Notes under the pieces: generated by a model
What the model was told of the DNA's origin: nothing
The model's database searches: none
What the model saw: the letters and a program-made list of their open reading frames with translations, nothing else
Shown: piece by piece, positions 17,693 through 26,219 of the stretch
How positions within the stretch are numbered: the first letter of the stretch is position 1
Layout: every line of letters starts with the position of its first letter
Program-made: the position numbers and the translations under genes
Assembly: GCA_020041925.1 (NCBI GenBank)
Contig: CP083409.1
Source of the DNA: Faucicola osloensis_D
GTDB lineage: Bacteria > Pseudomonadota > Gammaproteobacteria > Pseudomonadales > Moraxellaceae
Reading direction: 5' to 3' (one strand)
DNA length: 64,000 nt

Positions 17693-18520
17693 TTAGTGGA
17701 TAATACTTGGTAATGCAAGATTGAGTAATTGCATAAAACTGATATGTAGCCAGCCATATATCGCCATAAATCCCACTATCAACACTACATAGCTTGCGGT
17801 GATGATTTTACCCTTTAACACAACTAAAGAAGGCGGGATGAATGGAGCAGTGCTGCCAGAGATGGGTTCATCGCCAAGCTGCTGCTGGCGGATAACGCGA
17901 TACTGCATGACGTACACTATACCCAGCAAGCCACCTATAATTGCACCGCCCACATGACTGGCATTATCAATACCGCCCACCAAAAAACCATAGCTCAAAT
18001 TAATCGCCATCACTATCAGTAACGAGCGAAAATTTAATGCAAAATTATTGAATGATGTTTTAGTTAGCGCTGCGACCAATAGCGCCATCCCAATACCCAT
18101 GATACCGCCTGACGCACCGGCACTAATAATCGGCGGCTCACCTGCCATCACGCTATGCAAGCCCAAAAAGTTATTGAGCAGATTACCGCCAACCCCTGAT
18201 AACAAAAACAACGCTAAAAAATTGACAGCGCCAAACATCCGCTCTGCCACTTGTCCAAAATAATATAAAGCAAACATATTAAACAGCAAATGCATAAAAC
18301 CAATATGCAAAAACAGGCTGGTCACTAATCGCCAGGGGGCTTCACCCAGTGAAAAGGGTAAAAAATTGGCACCCCAAGCAATTAACGATTGGTTGGTCGG
18401 ATTGGTCGGATTGACGCCAAAAAATAGCTGTAAGGCAAACACCCCAACACAAATTACCACCAACGCCAACGTGATAGGATAATGGTGTAAAGCTTGTTGG
18501 ATTGGGGATTCAAATGCCAT
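17693..18520 (-). CDS. Rhomboid family intramembrane serine protease
   Basis: A 275-residue membrane protein with six or more hydrophobic segments. The catalytic serine lies in SAGASGGIMG (GxSG motif, about residue 136) and the catalytic histidine in NASHVGGAIIGG near residue 205. The HIGFMHLLFNMFALYYFG stretch holds the conserved histidine/asparagine of helix 2. Rhomboids cut other membrane proteins within the bilayer. I start at ATG 18520, preceded by AAGG; a TTG further upstream is in frame but less likely. Target proteins are unknown. Confidence 0.88.
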   Translation of the reverse strand: MAFESPIQQALHHYPITLALVVICVGVFALQLFFGVNPTNPTNQSLIAWGANFLPFSLGEAPWRLVTSLFLHIGFMHLLFNMFALYYFGQVAERMFGAVNFLALFLLSGVGGNLLNNFLGLHSVMAGEPPIISAGASGGIMGIGMALLVAALTKTSFNNFALNFRSLLIVMAINLSYGFLVGGIDNASHVGGAIIGGLLGIVYVMQYRVIRQQQLGDEPISGSTAPFIPPSLVVLKGKIITASYVVLIVGFMAIYGWLHISFMQLLNLALPSIIH

Positions 18521-18752
18521 AGCGCGCCTTATGTAAACCAATTTAAGTGTAAACCAATTTAAGCCAAAAGTTCAAAAGAAAAAAGCCTGTATAAAATCAT
18601 TATCATCAATTCACAAATCGCAATTATAGTATGAAATGGTAACAATGTTTTGCAAACTCGTTTGCTGAATGCAAAAAATGATAAGCTAAGCGGAAGGCAT
18701 TTTCGCCAAATTTTTAGCATCATAGATACAAATCATAGATACAAAAGGATTT

Positions 18753-19433
18753 ATGATAAAACGCCAATCCAAACCGCTTGTCATCCTCATTCACGGCTTG
18801 CACATGCATGCCTGGGCGATGCGACCGCTTGCCAAAAAACTCAGCAAACTTGGCTACGAATGTCACAGGTTTGGGTATTTTAGCGTCGCGCATAATCTTG
18901 CCAACCATAGCCGCCGTTTGCACCGCTGGCTGACCAAACATGAAAAAGCGGGTGTGCCAATTTATTTGGTCGGTCATAGTCTGGGTGGGCTGGTCATTCG
19001 AGACTTTTTGCAGCGCTACCCACAGTGGCAGATTACTCGCTGTGTCACACTTGGTACACCCCATAATGGTAGCATCAGTGCCAATAACATCGTCAAAATC
19101 CTGCCCAAATTCGTTGGTCGCTCGTATCTGCAGGGGCTAGATGGCAATGTGCCGGTACTCAACAATGAAGTACAGCTAGGCAGTATTGCGGGGGTGCGTT
19201 CGGTGGGGCTCGGCAAAGTGGTATTGCCCCGTAACCGTGAGCTTGCCAAGCTTGAGCCGCATCTGCAGCCCAATGACGGCACGGTATTTGTGCATGAAAC
19301 CCAGCTTGCCGCTGCCAAAGACCATATCATCATCAATGCCTCCCATACGGGACTCCTGATAAATGATGAAGTGGCGATACAAATCCATCACTTTTTGCAA
19401 CAAGGGCATTTTTTGCATACAAGAAATTGTTGA
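18753..19433 (+). CDS. Alpha/beta-hydrolase, lipase/PGAP1-like
   Basis: A 226-residue alpha/beta hydrolase without signal peptide. The oxyanion region VILIHGLHMHAW near residue 11, the nucleophile elbow VGHSLGGLV near residue 74 and a histidine in NASHTGLL near residue 200 form a plausible Ser-Asp-His set. Proteins of this shape are annotated as esterase/lipase or PGAP1-like. A GGA-rich site precedes the ATG closely. The gene stands alone; the substrate is unknown. Confidence 0.8.
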   Translation: MIKRQSKPLVILIHGLHMHAWAMRPLAKKLSKLGYECHRFGYFSVAHNLANHSRRLHRWLTKHEKAGVPIYLVGHSLGGLVIRDFLQRYPQWQITRCVTLGTPHNGSISANNIVKILPKFVGRSYLQGLDGNVPVLNNEVQLGSIAGVRSVGLGKVVLPRNRELAKLEPHLQPNDGTVFVHETQLAAAKDHIIINASHTGLLINDEVAIQIHHFLQQGHFLHTRNC

Positions 19434-19496
19434 GAAAAACTAGGATTAAAAACCCGTCAATTCAAAGTTTTTTTAAGAATTATGTTGGGGCAAAAT

Positions 19497-19504
19497 GCTA
19501 TAAT
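19497..19504 (+). promoter_or_regulatory. Probable extended -10 promoter of the solute-binding lipoprotein gene
   Basis: TGCTATAAT contains a perfect -10 hexamer with the TGn extension, about 95 bases before the start codon. No good -35 hexamer is visible, which is normal for extended -10 promoters. Confidence 0.55.
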
Positions 19505-19600
19505 CATCCAAAGTTTTTTAGGCGCTGTATTGAGCGATGATGTATTTAGCCAGAATCCATTGAGCGATGGTCAGGCAAAGCTGTTGAAGAAGGTTAAGCT

Positions 19601-20800
19601 GTGTTGAAAGCAAGTGATGGGATGTGTTGTATGATGGGTCATAAGGTGCGTACCAATGTCAATGCGCAATCATCAGCCATCAGCGCTTTGTTAATTGCCT
19701 TGGTCAGTATATCGGGTGCGTTAACTGCCTGTAGTCCGTCATCGACGCCGCCATCCACAACGTCACAATCGGCTTCGACCACCGCTTCGAGCGCTAATAG
19801 CAATCATGCCAGTAATACCAATGCGACACCAAATGCAAGCATTGCGAGTGCGACTGCAGCAGTGCCCAACCAACTCACGATCTACACCTCTATTGACAAA
19901 GCAGCGCTTGAGCCGTTATTAACTAGCTATGCTAGGCAAATCAATGTGCCGATTCATATCGTGCAAGATGAACCAATGTCAATTTTGGCAAGGTTAAAAG
20001 CAGAAGGTGACAATAGCCCTGCGGATGTGATTTTGACTGAAGATGCGGGTATTTTTAGTACCGCAGTCGAAGAAGGGCTGTTACAACCCTTTAATGCCGA
20101 AAAAGCAGTGGCGCATGTCCCAGAGCGTTATCGTGATCCTGATGGCAATTGGATTGCGTTATCTAGCTACGCGCGTACTGCGGTGTATGATAGTCGTGTA
20201 CTCCATAGCAATGATATCTCAAGCTATGCCGACTTGTCTAAACTAAAATGGTCACAAAAACTGTGCCTAAGCCAAGGCAAATACATCCCTAATCAATCAC
20301 TGGTGGTCAATCTCATCAATAATCTGGGCGATAAACGCACCCAAGAAGTGATGCAAGGCTGGCTTGCCAATCTAAGTGTACCCCTGTTACTTGATGACAG
20401 TGAAGTGTTAAAGGCCATAGAAAGCGGTAAATGCCAAATCGGTCTGGTCAACAGCAACCACTACGGACGCTATCTACAAGCGCACCCCGATACCCCGATT
20501 AAAATCAAATGGATCAATAAGGGCTACGGCGGCGTCAGTACTAACATCACAGGGGTTGGCATTCCGCATGCCGCCAAGCATACCGAGTTGGCGCTGGGGC
20601 TGATTGAATGGCTCGCTGCCAAAGATCAGCAATCGCTGTATGCCAGTTTGAGCAATACCTTTCCGATTGACCCCAATGCCGAAGCCTCAGTATTACTCAA
20701 GTCTTGGGGGGATATCGAAGTCAGCCCGATACCTGTCAGATTTTATGGCGAAAGACAAGCGCTGGCAGTCGATTCAATGCAGCAAGCGGGTTATTACTAA
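19601..20800 (+). CDS. Fe(3+)-type ABC transporter substrate-binding lipoprotein
   Basis: A protein of up to 399 residues with a type II periplasmic-binding fold of the FbpA/FutA kind. The N-terminus has a hydrophobic segment ending in the lipobox ALTAC, followed by a long Ser/Thr/Asn linker, so the mature lipoprotein starts at that cysteine. The binding domain begins QLTIYTSIDKAALEPLL and contains PADVILTEDAG, VYDSRVL and the C-terminal GERQALAVDSMQQAGYY with paired tyrosines. The start is uncertain: GTG 19601 or ATG 19622 and later ATGs. No permease or ATPase gene is adjacent. Iron is inferred from the family. Confidence 0.8.
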   Translation: MLKASDGMCCMMGHKVRTNVNAQSSAISALLIALVSISGALTACSPSSTPPSTTSQSASTTASSANSNHASNTNATPNASIASATAAVPNQLTIYTSIDKAALEPLLTSYARQINVPIHIVQDEPMSILARLKAEGDNSPADVILTEDAGIFSTAVEEGLLQPFNAEKAVAHVPERYRDPDGNWIALSSYARTAVYDSRVLHSNDISSYADLSKLKWSQKLCLSQGKYIPNQSLVVNLINNLGDKRTQEVMQGWLANLSVPLLLDDSEVLKAIESGKCQIGLVNSNHYGRYLQAHPDTPIKIKWINKGYGGVSTNITGVGIPHAAKHTELALGLIEWLAAKDQQSLYASLSNTFPIDPNAEASVLLKSWGDIEVSPIPVRFYGERQALAVDSMQQAGYY

Positions 20801-21588
20801 TTAGCTTTGCTTACCAAAAAATGCAAATAACGCCCTAGCCATTTATATGGGTCTTGTCCGCTATAGGCGACTTCCATATCAATCACCGCTTGTGGATTGG
20901 TATGTCCACCACGCTTAAGTGGTGAGTAATCATGAAACACCCGTAACCCTGAGGTATGCAAGATTTGGTAATGATGGTCACCAATCCAAGCAATCACCTC
21001 ATCTTTTGCCACCGGGTGATTGGGCGTCAAACTGCCATTATCGGCTTTAAAATCTTTGTTATGTAGTAGATTAAAATTGCCCATCACCAAGTTGCGATAC
21101 ACAAAGCTAGCAGGGTTATAAAAACACAGCGATAGCACCCCTTTTTCAGCCCCATCATCGACAAGCCACCGATCAAAAAAATCCATAATCAGTTTTGGCT
21201 CAGCCAACCACTCAAGTACGGCATGGCATAGAATTAAATCGTATTTGCCCGTTAATTTATCATCCAATTGCTGATAAGGGCAGGTATGCCAGGTGATATT
21301 TTGTGCCGCCTCGCCTGCGTTTTGTTTGGCAATCTCAAGCATATTGGCAGAGATGTCATTGATGGTGACGTTATGCCCGTCTTTGGCAAGCTCAATGGAT
21401 ATTTGCGCCAAGCCTGCACCAACATCCAATACGCGAAGCGGTCGGATGTGTGTCTGTTGCCATGACTTTACCCAGCCAAAAATATCATGGCGCAGCACGG
21501 CAAGGCGAATTTCACCTTTTAAGCCGCCGTATATTTTTTTTTCAAAATGCGCGCTGATGTCATCAAAATTGCGGTCTTGGTTCATCAT
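20797..21588 (-). CDS. cmoM: tRNA 5-carboxymethoxyuridine methyltransferase CmoM
   Basis: A 263-residue class I SAM-dependent methyltransferase. Motif I is VLDVGAGLAQIS near residue 52, the acidic motif II is TINDISANML, and DLILCHAVLEWLAEP near residue 117 is characteristic of CmoM (formerly SmtA), which methylates cmo5U34 in tRNA. The C-terminal FHDYSPLKRGG and SGQDPYKWLGRYLH also fit. It overlaps the smpB stop codon by an ATGATGA junction and its own stop overlaps the convergent lipoprotein stop. Confidence 0.88.
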   Translation of the reverse strand: MMNQDRNFDDISAHFEKKIYGGLKGEIRLAVLRHDIFGWVKSWQQTHIRPLRVLDVGAGLAQISIELAKDGHNVTINDISANMLEIAKQNAGEAAQNITWHTCPYQQLDDKLTGKYDLILCHAVLEWLAEPKLIMDFFDRWLVDDGAEKGVLSLCFYNPASFVYRNLVMGNFNLLHNKDFKADNGSLTPNHPVAKDEVIAWIGDHHYQILHTSGLRVFHDYSPLKRGGHTNPQAVIDMEVAYSGQDPYKWLGRYLHFLVSKAN

Positions 21589-22055
21589 ACAAGATTTTTC
21601 AGTCCGCGTTGTTTTTCGCGTTGATAATCACGCTCTTTTAAAGTGGCGCGTTTATCGTGCAGTTTTTTACCCTTAGCAAGGGCAATTTCGCATTTGACGC
21701 GTCCATGACTCCAGTACACTTTGAGCGCTACACAGGTATGGCCTTTTTGGTTGACCATCCCAAAGAGCTTATCAATTTCGCGGCGGTGCAGCAGTAGCTT
21801 ACGGGTGCGAAGGGGGTCAGCGACAATGTGAGTCGATGCTGATAACAGCGGCTGAATGTGCGCGCCGAACAAAAAGGCTTCACCATCTCTAAAAATCACA
21901 TAGCTTTCGGTGATACGCATTTTACCTGCACGGATGGATTTGACTTCCCAGCCGAGTAGCTCAAGCCCCGCTTCAAAGCTTTCTTCAATAAAGTATTCGT
22001 GACGCGCTTTTTTGTTGCTAGCAATCAGGCTAGGCATTTTTGGTTTTTTAGTCAT
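21585..22055 (-). CDS. smpB: SsrA-binding protein SmpB
   Basis: A 156-residue small protein that binds tmRNA and delivers it to stalled ribosomes. Family hallmarks are NKKARHEYFIEESFEAGLEL at the N-terminus, GWEVKSIRAGK, VALKVYWSHGRVKCEIALAKGKKLHDKR and the basic C-terminal tail. AGGAAA lies seven bases before the ATG. The start of cmoM overlaps its stop codon, giving a two-gene operon for RNA/translation quality. Confidence 0.95.
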   Translation of the reverse strand: MTKKPKMPSLIASNKKARHEYFIEESFEAGLELLGWEVKSIRAGKMRITESYVIFRDGEAFLFGAHIQPLLSASTHIVADPLRTRKLLLHRREIDKLFGMVNQKGHTCVALKVYWSHGRVKCEIALAKGKKLHDKRATLKERDYQREKQRGLKNLV

Positions 22056-22505
22056 TTAGGTTTCCTTGCTGCAACATCGCGGACGTACCCAATGCTGCAC
22101 AGCGTGTTTTAATCATCTTATTGCCATAATCTTATTACAAGATTCGGGTTGCCATAAATCAGTATGACAAGCCGTTTAATATGGCGATAAATCCCAATAA
22201 ATCAATTCTTGGGTTTTGATTACTAAGTTTAAGTTTTTGATTATTGGGCTTTGGGTTACTAAGCTTTTTATTGCTAGGTTTTTCATTACTAAGTTTTTGA
22301 TTGCTAGGCTTTACCCTAAATTTTAATTAGGCTTTGGGTAAAATGCTGCAAAGCTGTCATGATAACACGCTAAACATAAATTGATAGTGAGATTTGATTG
22401 TTAATTGGGGTCAAATTTTGCTAGGATTAGCAACAAACTAGCAATCTTTGTTTTAGCTGTATTGTTAGCACCAAATAGCGCATTATTTATCATAAAGAGA
22501 CAGCC
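22056..22505. other. Intergenic region with degenerate TTACTAAG/TTGCTAGG repeats
   Basis: This 450-base gap separates divergent smpB and coaD. Bases 22216-22312 hold five degenerate copies of a unit like TTACTAAGTTTTTGA or TTGCTAGGTTTTT with a period of about 20 bases. The rest is AT-rich; promoters of both genes must lie here but no clear consensus is visible. Confidence 0.6.
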
Positions 22506-23030
22506 ATGTCAGCAGCCAGCCAGCCACTTGCCACCCCTTATACTAAAATTATCTATCCGGGTACATTTGACCCTATTACCAAAGGGCACCTCGATTTGAT
22601 TAAACGCGCTTGCCGCCTGTTTGATGAGGTGATTGTCGCGGTGGCGATTGGTCATCATAAAAAACCGCTATTTACTTTAGAGGAACGGATTGGGTTGGTA
22701 GAAAAAGCCTGTCATGATAAAGATTTGAGCAATATATCTGTGATTGGTTTTGATGGGTTGTTGGTGGATTTGGCAAAAAATCAACAAGCCACCGGTGTAC
22801 TGCGTGGACTGCGGGCGATGTCAGATTTTGAGTATGAATTTCAGCTCGCTAATCTTAATCGTGAACTAGACCCAAACTTTGAAGCGGTGTTTTTGACCCC
22901 ATCGCAGCAATATTCTTTTATCTCCTCAACGCTGGTGCGCGAAATTGGCAAATTAGAGGGTGATGTGAGTAAATTTGTACCGCCGTGTGTCGAAGAGGCA
23001 TTTGAACGAAAAAAACAACAGGGTTGGTAA
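22506..23030 (+). CDS. coaD: Phosphopantetheine adenylyltransferase
   Basis: A 174-residue enzyme of coenzyme A synthesis that adenylates 4'-phosphopantetheine. The nucleotidyltransferase signature YPGTFDPITKGHLDLI lies near residue 18, GVLRGLRAMSDFEYEFQLANLNR near 100 and the ISSTLVREIGKLEGDV motif near 137. It is about ten residues longer than usual at the N-terminus. A ferredoxin gene follows 43 bases downstream, the common coaD-fdx arrangement of gammaproteobacteria. Confidence 0.95.
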   Translation: MSAASQPLATPYTKIIYPGTFDPITKGHLDLIKRACRLFDEVIVAVAIGHHKKPLFTLEERIGLVEKACHDKDLSNISVIGFDGLLVDLAKNQQATGVLRGLRAMSDFEYEFQLANLNRELDPNFEAVFLTPSQQYSFISSTLVREIGKLEGDVSKFVPPCVEEAFERKKQQGW

Positions 23031-23073
23031 GTCGTGGTAAAATAAACGTTTCTTGGTAAACGTTTTAAAAGCT

Positions 23074-23337
23074 ATGGCATTAATAATCACTGATGAATGT
23101 ATCAACTGCGATGTCTGCGAGCCACTTTGCCCCAACGATGCGATTTATGTGGGCGAGTTGATTTATGAAATTGACCCTGCGCTGTGTACCGAGTGTGTCG
23201 GTCATTTTGATGAGCCGCAGTGTTCGCTGTTTTGTCCCGTACCTGATTGCATCCCAAAAGATCCTAACTATCTGGAGACGCCAGCGCAGTTGCTGCTCAA
23301 ATTTGAGCGCCTCACCCAAACTAAAACCAGTCAATAA
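23074..23337 (+). CDS. YfhL-family ferredoxin, two 4Fe-4S clusters
   Basis: An 87-residue ferredoxin with two cysteine motifs: CINCDVCEPLCP near residue 9 and the interrupted second motif CTECVGHFDEPQCSLFCP near residue 38, which has the insertion typical of YfhL/Fdx from Allochromatium-type ferredoxins. It transfers electrons in the cytoplasm; partners are unknown. I start at ATG 23074 because MALIITDECINC is the conserved N-terminus; an upstream TTG at 23053 is rejected. Confidence 0.92.
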   Translation: MALIITDECINCDVCEPLCPNDAIYVGELIYEIDPALCTECVGHFDEPQCSLFCPVPDCIPKDPNYLETPAQLLLKFERLTQTKTSQ

Positions 23338-23403
23338 ATTTTTATAACCGCTATTTTTCACAACGTCGATTTTTAACAAAGCTATTGTAGATAAGGAATG
23401 TCT

Positions 23404-23817
23404 ATGCCCGCCAATAAAGCTGAACTGAGTGCTTTTCTGAAGCAATCTTTCCCCCAAGCCAACTGCCATATCGAATCGGTGGGCAACGGGCAAGCCATTG
23501 TGTCGCATCCTATCGGTGATGATGAGTTACGACCCGGTGGCACGGTATCAGGGCCTGTGATGATGAAAGTGGCTGATGTTGCGCTATATGTGGCTATTTT
23601 GGGCGAAATCGGTATCGTGCCATTGGCAGTGACTACCAATCTTAACGTGTCTTTTCTACGAAAACCGGCTGCACAAGCCAACCTTATCGCCAAATGCCAG
23701 CTTATCAAAGTAGGGCGCACGCTTGCGGTAGGCGATGTATTGATTTACTCAGAAGGTGATGACAGACCTGTGGCGCATGCAGTCGGTACATATGCGTTGC
23801 CTGCTGACCGTGACTAA
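23404..23817 (+). CDS. PaaI-type hotdog thioesterase
   Basis: A 137-residue hotdog-fold protein of the PaaI thioesterase kind that hydrolyses acyl-CoA or similar thioesters. LRPGGTVSGPVMMKVADVALYVAI near residue 40 holds the active-site helix with its acidic residue, and VPLAVTTNLNVSFLRKP is the conserved core strand region. AAGGA lies six bases before ATG 23404; another ATG two codons upstream (23398) is too close to that site. The rnpB promoter lies at its 3' end. Confidence 0.82.
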   Translation: MPANKAELSAFLKQSFPQANCHIESVGNGQAIVSHPIGDDELRPGGTVSGPVMMKVADVALYVAILGEIGIVPLAVTTNLNVSFLRKPAAQANLIAKCQLIKVGRTLAVGDVLIYSEGDDRPVAHAVGTYALPADRD

Positions 23818-23838
23818 ATAGATAAAGCCTGTTATAAT
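23810..23838 (+). promoter_or_regulatory. Promoter of rnpB
   Basis: A perfect -10 TATAAT (23833-23838) is preceded at 17 bases by GTGACT, a fair -35. The start of transcription would fall at about 23845, just before the P1 stem of RNase P RNA. Confidence 0.75.
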
Positions 23839-23846
23839 GCTTGCCT

Positions 23847-24198
23847 TGGCAGACCAGACGAACGCTGCTTGCCCCTGTTTACAGTGGGTAAGGGGAGGAA
23901 AGTCCGGGCTACACAGGGCAGAGTGCCAGCTAACGGCTGGGGGGCGTAAGCCTACGACAAGTGCAGCAGAGAGTAGACCGCCTTAGCAATAAGGTAAGGG
24001 TGAAAGGGTGGGGTAAGAGCCCACCGCATGACTGGTAACAGCTCATGGCAAGGTAAACTCCACTCGTAGCAAGACCAAATAGGTGTCCGTATGGCGTTGC
24101 CCGCGTTGGACACGGGTAGGTTGCTTGAGCGTATTGGTAACGATACGCCTAGATGAATGTTCGTCCTAGACAGAACCCGGCTTATCGGTTTGCCATCT
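23847..24198 (+). ncRNA. rnpB: RNase P RNA, class A
   Basis: The catalytic RNA of RNase P, which matures tRNA 5' ends. The strongly conserved blocks are all present: GAGGAAAGTCCGGGCT, CAGGGCAGAGTGCCAG, the AGAGAGTAGACCG segment, GGTAAGGGTGAAAGGGTG, GTAAACTCCA and CAGAACCCGGCTTATCG. P1 pairs TGGCA (23847) with TGCCA (24191). Length is about 350 nt, normal for class A. Its 3' end is the attachment site of the integrated element that follows: the final GGCTTATCGGTTTGCCAT is duplicated at 35228, so the RNA sequence is kept intact but the downstream DNA is replaced. Confidence 0.97.
24179..24196 (+). repeat. attL core (left copy of 18-bp direct repeat)
   Basis: GGCTTATCGGTTTGCCAT forms the end of rnpB and recurs exactly at 35228-35245. 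It is the likely crossover core of integration. Confidence 0.9.
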
Positions 24199-24250
24199 TA
24201 TTACTATATAAGTTTTTGATTTTAAATCTATTAATATTTTGTGGATTAAA

Positions 24251-24273
24251 TTTGGTAGCCATTTTGGTAGCCG
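24251..24273. repeat. Left arm-type integrase sites
   Basis: Two copies of TTTGGTAGCC with a 12-base period, the same motif as occurs next to the right core. They sit 55 bases inside the left core and are probable arm-binding sites of the recombinase. Confidence 0.7.
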
Positions 24274-24340
24274 TTTAATCAATATACCCCTTTTTTTCCA
24301 TTAAAAAATTTTTTTTGTAACTGTTTAAATCGTGCCTGCC

Positions 24341-24571
24341 TAACGTATGCAAAAAGTAGGGGTTACTGCTCCGAAAAATCACTTTCTAACGTGTGCAAAA
24401 ATTCCTGCTCGTACTGTCCCGAAAAGTCCACCGCCTAACGTATGCAAAAAGTAGGGTTAACTTGTCCGAAAACTCTTTTTTATAGTAGGGAAATACTTTT
24501 TTATCTGTTCTCGATACTGTTCCGAAAACTCCCTTTTTATAATGCCCAAAAACTCTACTGACTTCCGAAAA
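24341..24571. repeat. Repeat array A: TAACGTATGCAAAAA and TCCGAAAA units
   Basis: TAACGTATGCAAAAAGTAGG occurs at 24341 and 24436, with a variant TAACGTGTGCAAAA at 24387, so copies are spaced 46 and 49 bases. Interleaved are TCCGAAAA units at 24370, 24465, 24521 and 24564 and a CCCGAAAA variant at 24418. A further TCCGAAAA with matching flanks lies at 25973. No ORF covers the region. It may be an origin, packaging or regulatory site. Confidence 0.8.
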
Positions 24572-24607
24572 ACCTTAGTAATTCCTTAGGGTAATCTTAG
24601 GGTCTAA

Positions 24608-25141
24608 TCATTCACCAAACGCCCCGCTAATATCTAAATTATGACGGTTGGCAAAATTCACAAAATTAGCAATCAAATAATTATTCTCTTGTTTCTCAAG
24701 GGCTTTAAATTCTGTCCATATCCTATCAAAAGTTTTTTGGTGCATACCTTTAGGCTTCATAGGAAAACTTTTACCAATTTCACCACTCCACCAATATAGC
24801 TTTTTACCTACCTTATATTTTTTACGCCTTACATTATCCAACGGCTGGTTAAGCTGTGTTTGATAGTTTGCCCCTATGCAATGCCTGCAAACGTAAAGCC
24901 CCGCTTGATATAAAACGCTGGTACGTTTGCCACAATGCGGGCATACATACCAATAGCGATACCCGCCATAATGGCAAGGCGTTTTATCTAGCTTCACATG
25001 GTAATTATAATCTTTGCCCCTGTAGGTGTATTGAAAGTGAATAGTTGTGTTTGGCGTGGCATCTCTTAAACCTTTCCTATGCTGGCTTATAGGGCATTTA
25101 GCATAATCTGATAGGCTGTGTGTCATGGCTATTCTTGGCAT
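24608..25141 (-). CDS. Zinc-ribbon protein of unknown function
   Basis: A 177-residue basic protein. A four-cysteine zinc ribbon is formed by CPHCGKR (near residue 88) and CRHC (near residue 109); the tail is rich in lysine and aromatic residues (KKLYWWSGEIGKSFPMKPKG). I do not recognise a named family. Similar zinc-ribbon proteins occur in small mobile elements of this group, but no catalytic motif is visible. It is the leftmost gene of the element, separated from the rest by 1.3 kb of repeat-rich DNA and flanked by repeat arrays, which hints at a DNA-binding role. Confidence 0.65.
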   Translation of the reverse strand: MPRIAMTHSLSDYAKCPISQHRKGLRDATPNTTIHFQYTYRGKDYNYHVKLDKTPCHYGGYRYWYVCPHCGKRTSVLYQAGLYVCRHCIGANYQTQLNQPLDNVRRKKYKVGKKLYWWSGEIGKSFPMKPKGMHQKTFDRIWTEFKALEKQENNYLIANFVNFANRHNLDISGAFGE

Positions 25142-25716
25142 GATGGTAGGGTTTCCTGTTTTTTTAATCTAAATCATTAAGCAAATATAGCAACGTCAAG
25201 CCCATAAAACAAGGCTCTAGCCCGCCACTGGAAAGGGTTACAAGGGTATTTTAGAAGGTGTTAGAAAAAGGCATTTTGTCAACGTAAAAAGGGCGTTTTT
25301 AGTGGCTTTTTAGGGTAAAAATACTGCTTTTTACTACATTTTTGGCTAAAAATTGGTGTTTTTTGCCTGTTTTTGATGGGTCAATGTCAGGTTTTATCAG
25401 GTTTCAAGGTTAACATTTGGCAACATAGGGCGGGCTAAAATCTTGCCTAGATTTTAAATCATGGCAAGTTTTCGCCTGTTGCGTTTTGGCTTTTATCTGT
25501 TGCGTTTGTTGTTGCACTCTATGCTCATGGCTTGATATGACTGGCTTTGTATTTGGCTAGGTGTTGCGTTTTACGCACTCACAAAAGGCGGTTTTGGTGC
25601 GTAATAAGTGCGTAAAGTTCTCATTTAATAACGGCTCATTTGGTGCGAACTTGCCTGCGTACTGCGAACCAATGACAATAAATAAAATCAATCATGCCCG
25701 CCTATCGTTCGGCTTG

Positions 25717-25966
25717 GGTGTTCGGTTTGCTGTTCGGTTCTCACCAATGCCCCATGTAATGCGGTTTTGTCTGTTGCTGGGTGTTCGGTTTTCTGCTCCG
25801 TTTTATTATTAAACCTTGAACTATCAATACTTGGCGGTGGCTAACTGCTCCACTTTTGAAGTGAACCATAGGCGGTTAGGTGTTCAATTCGCTGTTCACT
25901 TTTTGCCAATGGCTTGTTATTGCTGGCTTGGTGGCTGTGGTGGTGTTCAGTTTTTTGGCGTGTTCG
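25717..25966. repeat. Repeat array B: GSTGTTCRN iterons
   Basis: Seven copies of a motif close to GGTGTTCGG are found at 25717, 25729, 25780, 25879, 25891, 25942 and 25959 (the last CGTGTTCG). Two pairs (25717/25729 and 25879/25891) have the same 12-base spacing, GGTGTTC then GCTGTTC. Read on the minus strand the unit is like CCGAACACC or GTGAACAGC. Confidence 0.75.
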
Positions 25967-26219
25967 TACTGCTCCGAAAACCTCCTTTTTATGGACTCCA
26001 AGAATTATTACTGTCTTTTTATGGACTCGCAAAATTCCGCTATACGCTCACCATTTGCGCTATGCGCTCGCCTGTGGTGTTGGTGGTAATTTGCCTGTCC
26101 AATGGCTTAACGTGGCGATATGGGGCAATAAAAAAGGGCATGGCTAAAATAACCATACCCCATCATGCCCGCCCAATCTTAAAATAAAAATCCGTATAGC
26201 TATTTTTAAGTGGAAACAA

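Noticed and set aside
24179..24198. A tRNA gene as the attachment site
   Set aside because: The sequence before the element is clearly RNase P RNA; no tRNA cloverleaf or T-loop motif is present at either end.
24341..24571. Possible CRISPR array
   Set aside because: The repeats are short, differ from each other, and the spacing varies; no cas gene is near. They are better seen as protein-binding iterons.
24608..25141. Zinc-ribbon protein considered as a transposase
   Set aside because: No DDE or HUH catalytic residues, no terminal inverted repeats and no target-site duplication are visible around it.
25561..26187. Two plus-strand ORFs (83 and 123 codons) in the left part of the element
   Set aside because: They lack ribosome binding sites, have odd composition, and share short similar stretches only because the DNA consists of iterated GTGTTC motifs. 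The region is better explained as a non-coding repeat locus.
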